A stretch of DNA of 64,000 bases from Synergistaceae bacterium DZ-S4 (GCA_025943965.1 JAPCWD010000002.1:1-64000), one strand, 5' to 3'; shown: positions 36,557 through 45,721, counted from the first letter of the stretch. Notes: generated by a model not told the origin, from the letters alone. Program-made: numbers and translations.

Positions 36557-37097
36557 AAATAAATATATTATCCTTGACCGTGACGGTACCTTGATCGAAG
36601 AGAGAAACTATCTTCATGACCCCGATCAAGTGTCACTTTTACCGGGTGTTATTGATGGATTAAAAAAACTTGCTTCAGCAGGATATAAGTTTATTGTCCT
36701 TACAAATCAATCTGGGATCGGACGCGGTTATTTCACAGAGTCAGATATGTTTTCTGTCAACGAAAGGCTATCCTCTATCCTTTCAAGCGAAGGGATAGAA
36801 ATCACAAGGTTTTATTATTGTCCTCATAAGCCTGAAGACGGGTGCAGATGCAGAAAGCCCAAGCCTGGTATGGTGTATGATGCATGTTCGGAGCTTGGAT
36901 TAACTATTGAAGACATAGATTGTGTAATTGGAGATAAAAAAAGCGATGTGGAACTTGCAGACAACATCGGTGCTGCTTCGGTATTGGTGTTGACAGGATA
37001 TGGAAGAGCAGTCTTTCAAAAAGAGGTACGTGCTTCGTTCGTAGCCGAAAATATTGATAAGGCAGCAGATATTATAATCAAAGATTTGGGGATGTAA
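36543..37097 (+). CDS. gmhB: D-glycero-D-manno-heptose 1,7-bisphosphate 7-phosphatase
   Basis: HAD-superfamily phosphatase, 184 residues, which removes the 7-phosphate between the two HldE steps. Motif I is ILDRDGTLIEE, motif II VLTNQSGIGRGYF, a zinc-binding loop follows in CPHKPEDGCRCRKPKPG, and motif III/IV is VIGDKKSDVELA. The ATG at 36543 lies within the end of hldE; GTG at 36540 is an alternative. Shine-Dalgarno support is weak, consistent with coupling. Confidence 0.93.
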   Translation: MKISKNKYIILDRDGTLIEERNYLHDPDQVSLLPGVIDGLKKLASAGYKFIVLTNQSGIGRGYFTESDMFSVNERLSSILSSEGIEITRFYYCPHKPEDGCRCRKPKPGMVYDACSELGLTIEDIDCVIGDKKSDVELADNIGAASVLVLTGYGRAVFQKEVRASFVAENIDKAADIIIKDLGM

Positions 37098-37100
37098 TGC

Positions 37101-37685
37101 ATGCCGGATAAAATGGTTTTTTTAAAAAATACAGCCGATCATAAAGCACTTATTGATAAGCTTGAGCTATTGGATGAAACAGTGTATAAGGTGGCTGAAC
37201 TCATTGCAGGAACATTCACGTCAGGAGGGAAGCTGATCATCTGCGGCAACGGAGGGTCGGCGGCAGATGCGCAGCATATGGCAGCTGAATTATCCGGCCG
37301 GTTTCTGAAAGACCGAAAGGCACTTGATGCAGTTGCCCTGAACTGCAATACTTCCGCTATCACAGCGATCGCCAATGATTATTCTTTTGGTGATGTTTTC
37401 GCAAGGCAGGTCGAAGCGCATGGTAAGAAAGGCGATGTACTTCTTGCAATATCAACAAGCGGAAACAGTTTAAACATAATAAATGCAGTCAGCAAAGCTA
37501 GGGAGAACGGATTGGCAACGATAGGGCTGACCGGGTTGGTCGGCGGCAAGATGAGTGAAATGACCGATTTGACGATCAGTGTGCCCTCATCCTCAACTCC
37601 GAGGATCCAGGAGGCCCACCTTCTTATCGAACACAGTATCTGTGAAATCATTGAAAATATGGTCTGCGAAGGCAGCATAGAATGA
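37101..37685 (+). CDS. gmhA: Phosphoheptose isomerase (sedoheptulose-7-phosphate isomerase)
   Basis: SIS-domain isomerase, 194 residues, converting sedoheptulose 7-phosphate to D-glycero-D-manno-heptose 7-phosphate, the first committed step of ADP-heptose synthesis. Diagnostic segments are IICGNGGSAADAQHMAAEL, ISTSGNSLNIINA and STPRIQEAHLLIEHSICE. It lies three bases after gmhB and overlaps the next gene by ATGA. Confidence 0.94.
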   Translation: MPDKMVFLKNTADHKALIDKLELLDETVYKVAELIAGTFTSGGKLIICGNGGSAADAQHMAAELSGRFLKDRKALDAVALNCNTSAITAIANDYSFGDVFARQVEAHGKKGDVLLAISTSGNSLNIINAVSKARENGLATIGLTGLVGGKMSEMTDLTISVPSSSTPRIQEAHLLIEHSICEIIENMVCEGSIE

Positions 37686-38986
37686 ACAGCATACCAGAAA
37701 CCGGGCGCCCCTTTGCTCTCCTGAACTATGAAACTTTTGCATTCTGGGCTTATACAGCTGGAGTTGCAACCACAGCATTTGGTCCCATCGCACACTATAT
37801 TGGATGGACATTTGCTTTGGCAAGTCTTATCTATGGGAAGTTGAGATACAACGCCTCGCTGTCAGTGAAGTTGGGATCGGGAAGTAAAAGGATAATGATT
37901 TTTCTTGTTCTTTTTTTGATCTGGTCAATGTTTGCGCATATCCCATATGTCGACAGTTTTTACGTATGGGGCAAAGGGGCATCTATACCCCTTGAATTTT
38001 TGACCGGCCTATATCTCGCAATGAGACTGATAAACAATTCAGAAAGACGAAATATCTTTGGTTTGGCTGTCGTTGCGATAAATGTCGTCTTTTGCTTTGA
38101 TGTGATGTTCAGGCCGTATTTTTTTGTTTTAGGGTGGAACTCTTCACTTGATAACGGTAATGCAGTCGCTCTATATTCTGTCCTGACAATGCCAATTTTC
38201 TTTTGTTATGCATTTTGGTATTATAAAAATAACATTTTGATCAAATACATACTTTCTATGACAAGTGTCCTATTTATTATATTTTCTTTTTCTTCAGGGG
38301 GATGGATAACGGCCATCGCTGAGATGGGGATATTCACGTTTTATGCTGTCGTATCGGGTAAAGTTAGGTTTAAATCTATTATCCTGCTGACACTAACTAC
38401 CGTCTTGGTTTTTTATGCATTGATTTCTGTTTTTGATAATGGCCCTTTTGAGTCATTTAAAAGAGAGCTAAATCAAATAATGTCGGTAAACGATGTGGAT
38501 GTTCTGACCAACCACAGGATAGACACTTGGAGGGCTTCAATTTACATGACTCAACAACACCCTTTCGCCGGAAGCGGATGGGCAACTTTTGAAAAGACGT
38601 TCACGCAACAGAAAGGAAATATGACGGGCATTCTTCACCAGCAATGGGCTGAACCCATACCTCACCCCCACAATATGTTCCTTTCGATTTTATACGCAGG
38701 AGGGCTACCGTCGTTATTGTTTTTTGTTGCAGCATTTGTTCTCTCAATAAAAACTGCCTGGTTGGGACTCAAAAGAGCTGTTGTTTCGAATAATATCCCC
38801 TGGCATCTGATTTGTTTTATCCTGTTAGTTTCACAGGCTATATACGGTACAAATGGGGATGTATTTGCAGCCAGAAGGGATATCGCCGTGATCTTCTGGG
38901 CCTGTTGGGGCCTGCTGCTTGCTATCCCGAACCATGCGGAACTGTCAGATAAGGAGGATAACATTGAAGATCCTGCATTATGTTGA
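37682..38986 (+). CDS. O-antigen ligase/polymerase family membrane protein (short form)
   Basis: 434-residue membrane protein with about twelve spans and the Wzy_C motif QHPFAGSGWATFEKTF followed by HPHNMFLSILYAGG. It is the second member of this family in the cluster, so one may be the WaaL-type ligase and the other a Wzy-type polymerase; which is which is not decidable here. It is coupled to gmhA through ATGA, which favours a role close to heptose core completion. Confidence 0.78.
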   Translation: MNSIPETGRPFALLNYETFAFWAYTAGVATTAFGPIAHYIGWTFALASLIYGKLRYNASLSVKLGSGSKRIMIFLVLFLIWSMFAHIPYVDSFYVWGKGASIPLEFLTGLYLAMRLINNSERRNIFGLAVVAINVVFCFDVMFRPYFFVLGWNSSLDNGNAVALYSVLTMPIFFCYAFWYYKNNILIKYILSMTSVLFIIFSFSSGGWITAIAEMGIFTFYAVVSGKVRFKSIILLTLTTVLVFYALISVFDNGPFESFKRELNQIMSVNDVDVLTNHRIDTWRASIYMTQQHPFAGSGWATFEKTFTQQKGNMTGILHQQWAEPIPHPHNMFLSILYAGGLPSLLFFVAAFVLSIKTAWLGLKRAVVSNNIPWHLICFILLVSQAIYGTNGDVFAARRDIAVIFWACWGLLLAIPNHAELSDKEDNIEDPALC

Positions 38987-40046
38987 TGAAAACAGGCTTG
39001 CATGGGGCGAGACATGGATACAGCTGATAAAAGAGCTGGAGGTAAAGGGTGCTCAAAACCATGTAATATGTAAGTCGGGGGGCACATTATCCGGAAGGCT
39101 GAAGGAAGAGGAACTGTCCTTTGATACTTATGATATTCCCATCCAATGTCTCCCCTTCACAGCGTTTGGTTTCAGAAAGATAATAAAAAGCTTGGAACCC
39201 GACATAATACATACCAGACTGTCTTCTGCCGCAATGACCGGGGGTTACTGGGGCCAAAAATTTTCGGTGCCTGCCGTGCACACAATAGACAAATATCCTA
39301 AACCGTACTATTACAAAAATGGCGCACTTCTGATCCCATGTTCAAACGCGGTGAAAAATCATATGATCTCGGTTGGCTTTACTGAAGACAAAATGAAAGT
39401 AGTGCATAATCCAATTGACGTGACCAGGTATATTCGGGATCAAGAAACAAGGATAGAAATGAGAAAAAAACTGAATTTTGAAGATAAGACCGTTATCATG
39501 TCTGCAGGAAGATTTGTTGACTGGAAAGGTTTTGAGTATGTCATAAAAGCATATAGTGAGATCCTTCGCTGCACAGAGGATGGCTCCAGGGGGAAAACGC
39601 GTCTTTTTCTGGTGGGATCAGGGCCTGAAAAAAAGAAATATCTGGAATTGGTAAAAGATCTGAAAATTGGAGAAAACGTATTATTTAATGACTTTGTCCA
39701 GGATATCCGCCCATTTCTTTGGGCATCCGATGTTTTTGTTCAACCATCTCAGCTGCCGGAAGGATTCAGCCTCATGCTCCTTGAGGCTATGGCGTCTTCT
39801 CTGCCTGTAATTACAACAGACATCGGAGGCAGTCTTGATATCATTAACGACAGAGAAAATGGCTGGCTGACCGGTACGAATGATTTTGACAAGATGGCAC
39901 AGATACTTAAGCAAGTTCTCTCAGATACTGATTACAGGGAAAGAGTTTCGCTAAACGCAGTTAAAACAGCCTCATATTTTAATGTTTCAAGAATCGCCGA
40001 AGAAACTATGAGGATCTATGAAATGGTCCTGGACAGCAAGTGCTGA
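38964..40046 (+). CDS. Glycosyltransferase family 4 (second copy)
   Basis: 360-residue GT-B enzyme. N-terminal LKILHYVDENRLAWGETW, central SAGRFVDWKGFEYVIKAY, and donor-site motif QPSQLPEGFSLMLLEAMASS (E-x7-E) are visible. The start is TTG at 38964, six bases after AAGGAGG and inside the preceding gene (23-base overlap); an upstream ATG at 38919 has no Shine-Dalgarno. It closes the surface polysaccharide cluster on this strand. Sugar specificity is unknown. Confidence 0.85.
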   Translation: MKILHYVDENRLAWGETWIQLIKELEVKGAQNHVICKSGGTLSGRLKEEELSFDTYDIPIQCLPFTAFGFRKIIKSLEPDIIHTRLSSAAMTGGYWGQKFSVPAVHTIDKYPKPYYYKNGALLIPCSNAVKNHMISVGFTEDKMKVVHNPIDVTRYIRDQETRIEMRKKLNFEDKTVIMSAGRFVDWKGFEYVIKAYSEILRCTEDGSRGKTRLFLVGSGPEKKKYLELVKDLKIGENVLFNDFVQDIRPFLWASDVFVQPSQLPEGFSLMLLEAMASSLPVITTDIGGSLDIINDRENGWLTGTNDFDKMAQILKQVLSDTDYRERVSLNAVKTASYFNVSRIAEETMRIYEMVLDSKC

Positions 40047-40089
40047 TGACGTTATTAAAGTTGACCTTTGCGGTCGAAATTAATAAGAC

Positions 40090-40122
40090 CAGGAGCAGAA
40101 AAAGTTTGCATCTCTGCTCCTG
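40090..40122. terminator. Bidirectional hairpin between convergent genes
   Basis: CAGGAGCAG pairs with CTGCTCCTG around a 15-nt loop, with ATTTGCATATTT on the right and TAAT-rich sequence on the left. Its position between the convergent glycosyltransferase and flavoprotein genes suits a terminator for both. Confidence 0.65.
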
Positions 40123-40138
40123 ATTTGCATATTTCCCC

Positions 40139-40702
40139 TTAAATGGACAAACCTAGTTCCTTTGCTTTGTTTATCCACTTTGTCCCTCTGGTTTCGATAT
40201 CACCTTTTGAGTAGATGTCAGGAGCGCAAATCTCTCCCAGGACTTCCCAACCCAGGAAATTGGTTGCCAGTTTGAATGAAGCACGCATTCCATCGAAAAC
40301 CTTTTCTTCCGTATCTCCTCCGGCAGCGATGAGTATAGCTTTTTTTGAAGGCGTCGTACGGAGAGCACCGGGCATGTAGTAGGGCAGGAGCCTGTCCCAT
40401 ACGGATTTGATCTGTGACGACCAGGAGTAAAAATAGAGCGGAGAGACGAAAGCTATCACGGAAGCCTCTTCTATCTCAGGGTAAACCTGATCCATGTCAT
40501 CGTTCTGTATACACGGTTTGCCGGTGCTCCAGCATTTCCTGCAGTCGAGGCACCCTTTCAGGGTCAACGCAGCAAGATGGACTTTTTTGACTTCATATCC
40601 TTTTTCAATAGCGCCCTCCGCCAGGGCGTCTGCGATTTTTTCCGTGTTGCCGCCTATTCTTGGGCTTCCCAATAGCAGGGTGATAATTTTTTTATTTTCC
40701 AT
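40139..40702 (-). CDS. NADPH-dependent FMN reductase-like iron-sulfur flavoprotein
   Basis: 187-residue flavodoxin-fold protein. LLGSPRIGGNTEKIADALA is the FMN phosphate loop, SPLYFYSWSSQIKSVWDRL the isoalloxazine-binding part. Between them CLDCRKCWSTGKPC (C-x2-C-x2-C-x6-C) resembles the compact cysteine motif of Isf-type iron-sulfur flavoproteins. A small redox carrier or reductase role is likely; partner unknown. AAGGGAGA precedes the ATG. It is the last gene of a minus-strand set with galE and a dapA homologue. Confidence 0.8.
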   Translation of the reverse strand: MENKKIITLLLGSPRIGGNTEKIADALAEGAIEKGYEVKKVHLAALTLKGCLDCRKCWSTGKPCIQNDDMDQVYPEIEEASVIAFVSPLYFYSWSSQIKSVWDRLLPYYMPGALRTTPSKKAILIAAGGDTEEKVFDGMRASFKLATNFLGWEVLGEICAPDIYSKGDIETRGTKWINKAKELGLSI

Positions 40703-40742
40703 GTTTATTTCTCCCTTCTGTCAGATAAGATCACAAATATTG

Positions 40743-41723
40743 TCAGGAATTGCTTTTATGCCATTCCAATGCAGTTTTGACTATGTTATCAATTGAGGAA
40801 AAACTGCAATTCCAGTTAAGGATTGATCGTGCTTTCGAAGGATCAGCAACAAGGATCGGCGGGTCACCATCTCTTCTTGTAACGAAGATCTTTTCAATTT
40901 TTTCCCCTGAGATTTTTTCCACCGAACTAATAACATCCATAACGGAAAGAGCTTTCCCGGTACCTAGATTCGCGTAAATGCTATTTGATCCTTTTAAAAG
41001 AAGTTGAAGTGCTTTTACATGTGCTGTAGCCAGGTCGGATACATGAATATAGTCTCTTAGAGCTGTTCCGTCAGGAGTTTCATAATCATTTCCAAAAACT
41101 TTTATGTTATCTTTTCTTCCTATGGCTGCTTGAATAGCCAAAGGAATGAGATGTGTTTCCGGATCGTGAAGCTCGCCCGTGTCGCCATCTTCATCGGCTC
41201 CGCAAGCATTAAAATATCTTAGTGCAGCATTTTTGATCCCGTAGGCAGAGTCAAAATCTTTCAAGATCTCTTCAATAAATAATTTGCTTTTCCCGTAGGG
41301 ATTTATCGGTCTTTGAGGGTGTGACTCATCTATCGGGGTGTATTCAGGATTTCCATATGTTGCAGCAGTGCTTGAAAAAATAATTTTTGAACACCCGGTG
41401 TTTTTCATGCACCTAAGAAGTGAAACAGTACCTGCAGTATTGTTTCTGTAATATGCTTCCGGATCTTTTACTGATTCGCCCACATAAGTAAGTCCGGCAA
41501 AATGAAATACAGCAACGGGCGAGTACTTGGCAATAATAGGGGCAAGTGAGCCTTCATCAAGGACATCACATTGGAAAAATGGTCCCCATTTGACAAGCTC
41601 TCTGTGTCCCCTTGATAAATTATCAATAGTTACAGGGGTGAAACCATTTTTTGCAAGTTCCTTACAGCAGTGACTTCCAACATATCCAGCGCCGCCGGTC
41701 ACAATGCAGTACTCCACTTTCAA
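40743..41723 (-). CDS. galE: UDP-glucose 4-epimerase
   Basis: Short-chain dehydrogenase family enzyme interconverting UDP-glucose and UDP-galactose, supplying galactose for surface glycans. The 326-residue protein has the NAD-binding VTGGAGYVGSHCCKEL, catalytic Ser in FSSTAATYG, Y-x3-K in NPYGKSKLF, and ALRYFNACGAD. The start is TTG directly after the stop of the upstream dapA homologue, with GGAGAGG in place. Its proximity to the polysaccharide cluster fits a role there. Confidence 0.92.
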   Translation of the reverse strand: MKVEYCIVTGGAGYVGSHCCKELAKNGFTPVTIDNLSRGHRELVKWGPFFQCDVLDEGSLAPIIAKYSPVAVFHFAGLTYVGESVKDPEAYYRNNTAGTVSLLRCMKNTGCSKIIFSSTAATYGNPEYTPIDESHPQRPINPYGKSKLFIEEILKDFDSAYGIKNAALRYFNACGADEDGDTGELHDPETHLIPLAIQAAIGRKDNIKVFGNDYETPDGTALRDYIHVSDLATAHVKALQLLLKGSNSIYANLGTGKALSVMDVISSVEKISGEKIEKIFVTRRDGDPPILVADPSKARSILNWNCSFSSIDNIVKTALEWHKSNS

Positions 41724-42623
41724 TTATCCTCTCCAGGTCTCGTATTTATCGAGGCCCGAATCGTCAAGTATTGACATGATCTCTTTCTTAACTTCTTCCG
41801 ATACCGGAAGCAGCGGTGATCTGCACGGTCCGCCCCTCATTCCTTTGCTGTCAAGTGCCGCCTTCAGTCCCGGAACTCCGAACCGGCGTGTTAGCGCGTC
41901 GCTTACCGGAAGAAGCCTGGACTGCAGTTCCATTGCCTCTTTCATGTTGTTCTCATTGAAAGATGTGTATATCTTCCTGCATGTGTTCGGATATAGGATA
42001 GAGGCAGCCATCGTGCCTCCGCAGGCTCCCATCGCCAGGGCTGCAAGAAACCAGTTTCCCGTTCCCCCAAATACCGAGAAATCCTCATGCGCTGCCGAGG
42101 CTAGGTATCCCAGCTTGGTCATGTTCCCCGAAGTGTCTTTTATCCCCTTGATATTGGGATGTCGGGATGCTGCGATCATTGTCTCCGTTTCAATGTCCAC
42201 GCCGGTGTTCGCCGGCATGTTGTAAAGAAATATCGGAACGGGTGAATTATCGGCTACTTCGTTGAAGTAGTTGAGTATCGCTGTCTGATTTCCTTTGAAG
42301 TAGTGGGGAGGCAGGAGCAGAAGCGAACCTGCGCCGGCCGATGCCAGTGCTTTGGCGCAATCGATAGTCTCACGCGTTGATGGGAAATGTGCTCCGGACA
42401 TCAGCTGAAGTTTGCCCTGTGATTCTTCCGCGGCTATCTCTGTCAGGACGATACGCTCATCGAGCGTCACAAAAGGCATTTCTCCGTTCGATCCGCATAT
42501 CACGATCCCGTCCAGAGCAGACTCTTTCCATATCCTTAAGTTGATCCTCCACGCTTCTATGTCAAGCGATCCGTCCGACTTGAAAGGTGTCGGGACAGGT
42601 GCGAAAATACCGGTCAATTTCAC
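41724..42623 (-). CDS. Dihydrodipicolinate synthase/N-acetylneuraminate lyase family aldolase
   Basis: TIM-barrel class I aldolase of 299 residues. Visible active-site parts are ICGSNGEMPFVTLDER (substrate carboxylate loop), FLYNMPANTGVD (catalytic Tyr) and GIKDTSGNM (Schiff-base Lys). It could be DapA, but divergence in the substrate loop and its galE neighbourhood leave other keto-acid aldolases (for example 4-hydroxy-2-oxoglutarate or sugar-acid aldolases) open. The GTG start follows AAAGGGGG. It is transcribed divergently from queD; a possible minus-strand promoter (TTGTAC, 18 bp, TATACT) lies at 42680-42651. Confidence 0.8.
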   Translation of the reverse strand: MKLTGIFAPVPTPFKSDGSLDIEAWRINLRIWKESALDGIVICGSNGEMPFVTLDERIVLTEIAAEESQGKLQLMSGAHFPSTRETIDCAKALASAGAGSLLLLPPHYFKGNQTAILNYFNEVADNSPVPIFLYNMPANTGVDIETETMIAASRHPNIKGIKDTSGNMTKLGYLASAAHEDFSVFGGTGNWFLAALAMGACGGTMAASILYPNTCRKIYTSFNENNMKEAMELQSRLLPVSDALTRRFGVPGLKAALDSKGMRGGPCRSPLLPVSEEVKKEIMSILDDSGLDKYETWRG

Positions 42624-42726
42624 TTGTAATGCCCCCTTTTCGTTTGATAGAGTATATCATCTATTAAAGCAGTGGTACAATCTATCAGAACATAAGATTA
42701 CCTACGATCTGCGAGGTGTATGCCCC

Positions 42727-43089
42727 ATGTTTCTATGCAGGGAATTCAAGTTTGATGCAGCTCATAATCTTGTAAACTACCACGGAAAATGCGAGACCCT
42801 TCACGGACACACATACAGGCTTGCTGTTGTGCTTAAAGGTGCACCTGATGATGAAGGGATGGTATTTGACTTTGTCGAGCTTAAAAAACATGTTTCCGAC
42901 CTTGTACTCTCTAAGCTCGACCACGCTTACATCAACGATGTCCTGCCACAGCCAACGGCGGAATATATTGCGCAATGGATATTCAGAAAGCTTGACATGC
43001 CGCTTAAGCGGGACAACTGCGAACTCTACGAGGTAAGAGTATGGGAGACGGAGAGTTCATCCGTAATATGCCGCCGGGAGGATGTCTAG
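42727..43089 (+). CDS. queD: 6-carboxy-5,6,7,8-tetrahydropterin synthase
   Basis: Converts dihydroneopterin triphosphate to 6-carboxytetrahydropterin in queuosine (7-deazaguanine) synthesis. The 120-residue protein is of the 6-pyruvoyl-tetrahydropterin synthase fold: zinc ligands H13, H26 and H28, catalytic Cys22 in GKCETLHGH, and the C-terminal EVRVWETESSS motif. The ATG at 42727 is eight bases after GAGGTG; upstream in-frame codons overlap the divergent aldolase and are not coding. It is followed two bases later by folE2, whose product feeds it. Confidence 0.93.
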   Translation: MFLCREFKFDAAHNLVNYHGKCETLHGHTYRLAVVLKGAPDDEGMVFDFVELKKHVSDLVLSKLDHAYINDVLPQPTAEYIAQWIFRKLDMPLKRDNCELYEVRVWETESSSVICRREDV

Positions 43090-43091
43090 AG

Positions 43092-43865
43092 GTGCGCGAC
43101 GTTCAGAGCGAACATGACAAGAGGAATGTGGCGATAGATAAAGTCGGCATAAGCTGTCTCTCATGGCCTATTCAGGTCCTTGACCGTTCGGACGGGACGC
43201 AGGAGACCGTTGCCAATGTCAGCCTGTCCGTATTCCTGCCGCGTGACTACAGGGGGACTCACATGAGCCGTTTTATCGAGGTGCTTGGAGAGCAGGAGGA
43301 CCAGGTCACATTTCATAATATGGAGAACCTTCTCAAAATGCTTCAGAGTCGGCTGGATGCGGATGAAGCTCATGCCGATTTTGAATTTCCTTACTTTATC
43401 ACTAAAAAGGCCCCTGTGAGCGGAGCGCTCGGTCGGATGAGATACGATGTCCGTTTTATGGCGGAACGTAAGGGGTGCAAGTTCGACCTTATTACTGAAT
43501 TGACTGCCCCTATCCAGACTTTATGCCCCTGTTCAAAAGAAATATCCGACAGCGGAGCGCACAACCAGAGGGCGCACGCAAAGATGGCCGTAAGAATGAA
43601 AACTTTTGTGTGGCTCGAGGAGCTGGCAGAGATAGCGGATAAATGTGCCTCTGCGCCGGTATACAGTATACTGAAACGGGAGGACGAGAAGGCTGTGACA
43701 GAAAAAGCCTACGCCAACCCGCGCTTTGTGGAGGATTCTGTCCGCGAGCTCGCGATAGCGATGGAAAATGACCATAGGATAACGTGGTACAGTGTTTCGG
43801 TCACGAGTCACGAAAGCATACACAACCATGATGCTTTTGCCAGCGTCGAGAGGAGCAAAATTTAG
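43092..43865 (+). CDS. folE2: GTP cyclohydrolase I, FolE2 type
   Basis: Metal-flexible GTP cyclohydrolase IB producing dihydroneopterin triphosphate for folate and queuosine. The 257-residue protein begins VRDVQSEHDKRNVAIDKVGI; the conserved PCSKEIS and GAHNQRAHA motifs (active-site Cys and His) and the C-terminal ESIHNHDAFA are present. The GTG at 43092 is ten bases after GGGAGG inside queD; earlier starts at 43041 and 43068 lie within queD and upstream of that site. Co-location with queD suggests supply to the queuosine pathway. Confidence 0.92.
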   Translation: MRDVQSEHDKRNVAIDKVGISCLSWPIQVLDRSDGTQETVANVSLSVFLPRDYRGTHMSRFIEVLGEQEDQVTFHNMENLLKMLQSRLDADEAHADFEFPYFITKKAPVSGALGRMRYDVRFMAERKGCKFDLITELTAPIQTLCPCSKEISDSGAHNQRAHAKMAVRMKTFVWLEELAEIADKCASAPVYSILKREDEKAVTEKAYANPRFVEDSVRELAIAMENDHRITWYSVSVTSHESIHNHDAFASVERSKI

Positions 43866-45064
43866 TGCCTTCAGAAAAAAGACTTGCGAGAAGGGCCGTC
43901 CTTGATGAATTCGGACTTGAAAGAGCAAGGGCGATGCACCCGTGGATATTCAGGGGCAACCTGAGGCAGATCCCGCAGTGTGCTCAGGGGGACATGGTCG
44001 CGTTTACCGACATGTCCGGCGTGATCAGGGGCTGGGGACTCTGGAGCGACAGCGCCCTCTCAATACGGGTACTGACGTATGGAACAAAAGAACCTGACCA
44101 GATGGGACTCTTAAGGGAGAGGCTGACCTCTGCCCTGAACTGGCGAAAATTATGGTGTCCCGGTGAGGAAGCTTTCAGATGGGTACACGGAGAAGCAGAC
44201 GGTCTGCCGGGGATCATTGCAGACCTTTATGGTGATGTTCTTTCCCTTCAGGTCTCGGCAGCGGGATGGTACAGGCATATCGACAAGGTCGCGGCCGTTT
44301 TCAGGAAAGTCCGCAAACTCTCAGCGATAGTGCTTCGCAACGAGACAAAACACCTCGAAAAAGAGGGTATACCAAAAGAGGTCAAACCCCTTTTCGGAGA
44401 GATGCCTAAAGAGCTCATTAAAATAAAAATGGGATCCATATACGAACTGGTAGATATTGAAAAAGGTCAGAAGACCGGGGCATATTTGGATGTCAGGGGA
44501 GTTCCCGATATGATATCCCCCCTTTTCAAGGGCGCCAGGGTGCTGGACTGCTTCAGCTATCAGGGACACTTCGGACTGCATGCGCTTGCTTCAGGGGCTT
44601 CTGAAGTCGTAGCAATTGAACAGTCCCAGTCAGCGATAGATATTGCACAAAAAAATCTTGAGATCAACCATTTGCCCAAAAAGATGGAATGGAAATGCGG
44701 AAACGCGTTTGACATAATGAGAAGGATGGACAGCGACAGAGAGAGGTTCGATCTGGTCGTAATGGATCCTCCGCCCTTTTCACCCGCTAAGGGACAGGTC
44801 GGATCTGCGCGCCGCGGATATAAGGAACTTGCTGTAAGAGGTTTCAACAGGATAAAGGATGGGGGGCATATGGTCTTTCTCTCGTGCAGCCATGCCTTTT
44901 CAAGGGAAATGCTGCTTTCTGTGCTGAATGATGCAGCGACGGATGCCTGCGTATCGTGCCGCATAGCGCTGGAGATCCATCAGCCTTTTGACCATCCGGC
45001 ACTTTCCTCTGTACCTGAAACAGATTATCTTAAAGGCTTTGTTCTGGGGGTAAGGGATCAATGA
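43865..45064 (+). CDS. Class I SAM-dependent rRNA methyltransferase, RlmI/RlmK type
   Basis: 399 residues: N-terminal PUA domain (ARAMHPWIFRGNLRQ), a middle EEHEE-like domain, and a C-terminal Rossmann methyltransferase domain with VLDCFSYQGHFGLHAL (SAM loop) and VVMDPPPFSP (catalytic loop), followed by SCSHAFSRE. This fits enzymes making 5-methylcytosine in 23S rRNA (RlmI), but the exact target is inferred. GTG at 43865 overlaps the folE2 stop (TAGTG). The stop overlaps the next gene by four bases. Confidence 0.85.
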   Translation: MPSEKRLARRAVLDEFGLERARAMHPWIFRGNLRQIPQCAQGDMVAFTDMSGVIRGWGLWSDSALSIRVLTYGTKEPDQMGLLRERLTSALNWRKLWCPGEEAFRWVHGEADGLPGIIADLYGDVLSLQVSAAGWYRHIDKVAAVFRKVRKLSAIVLRNETKHLEKEGIPKEVKPLFGEMPKELIKIKMGSIYELVDIEKGQKTGAYLDVRGVPDMISPLFKGARVLDCFSYQGHFGLHALASGASEVVAIEQSQSAIDIAQKNLEINHLPKKMEWKCGNAFDIMRRMDSDRERFDLVVMDPPPFSPAKGQVGSARRGYKELAVRGFNRIKDGGHMVFLSCSHAFSREMLLSVLNDAATDACVSCRIALEIHQPFDHPALSSVPETDYLKGFVLGVRDQ

Positions 45065-45705
45065 CACATGACAAGAAGATCAGGGCTGTCCTTTTCGACT
45101 TTGACATGACTCTGGTCGACAGCAGCTACGCTATACACCATTGTACCAACTTGCTTGCAAACCATCTCGGTTTTAAAGAGATATCGAGGGGAGAAGTCCT
45201 CTCCGCGATAGGTATGACGATAGAGGACAGCTGGCGGATGTTCTGGGGTGATTTCCGCCAGGAGTGGGTGGACTTCTACCGCGCCAATTACAGGGAGGAA
45301 GAGCAGTCGAGGCTGAAATTTTTCCCGAACACCACGAGCACACTGGAAAACCTGCGGTCGATGGGAATTAAGGTCGGGGTAGTATCAAACCGCCGCTATG
45401 CAAGAAGGCCTGTCGAATATATGGGACTTACTCCGATGCTTGATGTCGTCGTCGGACTGGAGGATGTTGAGCGGGCTAAACCGCAACCGGACTCACTTCT
45501 CAAAGGGTTTGGGATACTTGGACTGTCTCCTTCGGAAGGATTCTATGCGGGGGACACGGACATAGACATGATGACCACGGTTGCTGCGGGCTGCAGAGGC
45601 ATAGGGTTGACGACCGGGAATTTTAACGGAAGGGCACTGAAGGAAGCTGGTGCATGGCATGTAATGGACGACCTGGGGGAGATCCCTTCGCTTTTCGTGG
45701 AGTGA
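45061..45705 (+). CDS. HAD family hydrolase (phosphoglycolate phosphatase-like)
   Basis: 214-residue HAD-IA phosphatase. Motif I is LFDFDMTLVDSS, motif II VVSNRR, motif III Lys in RAKPQPDSL and motif IV AGDTDIDM; a helical cap lies between motifs I and II (about residues 20-90). Substrate unknown; phosphoglycolate or pyrophosphate are typical for the group. It is translationally coupled to the RlmI-type methyltransferase by ATGA. Confidence 0.83.
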   Translation: MTHDKKIRAVLFDFDMTLVDSSYAIHHCTNLLANHLGFKEISRGEVLSAIGMTIEDSWRMFWGDFRQEWVDFYRANYREEEQSRLKFFPNTTSTLENLRSMGIKVGVVSNRRYARRPVEYMGLTPMLDVVVGLEDVERAKPQPDSLLKGFGILGLSPSEGFYAGDTDIDMMTTVAAGCRGIGLTTGNFNGRALKEAGAWHVMDDLGEIPSLFVE

Positions 45706-45721
45706 CAGAAGGTTTTTATAG

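Noticed and set aside
42624..42726. preQ1 riboswitch upstream of queD
   Set aside because: The short dapA-queD gap shows no preQ1-I or preQ1-II conserved segments, only promoter-like hexamers and TCTAT repeats.
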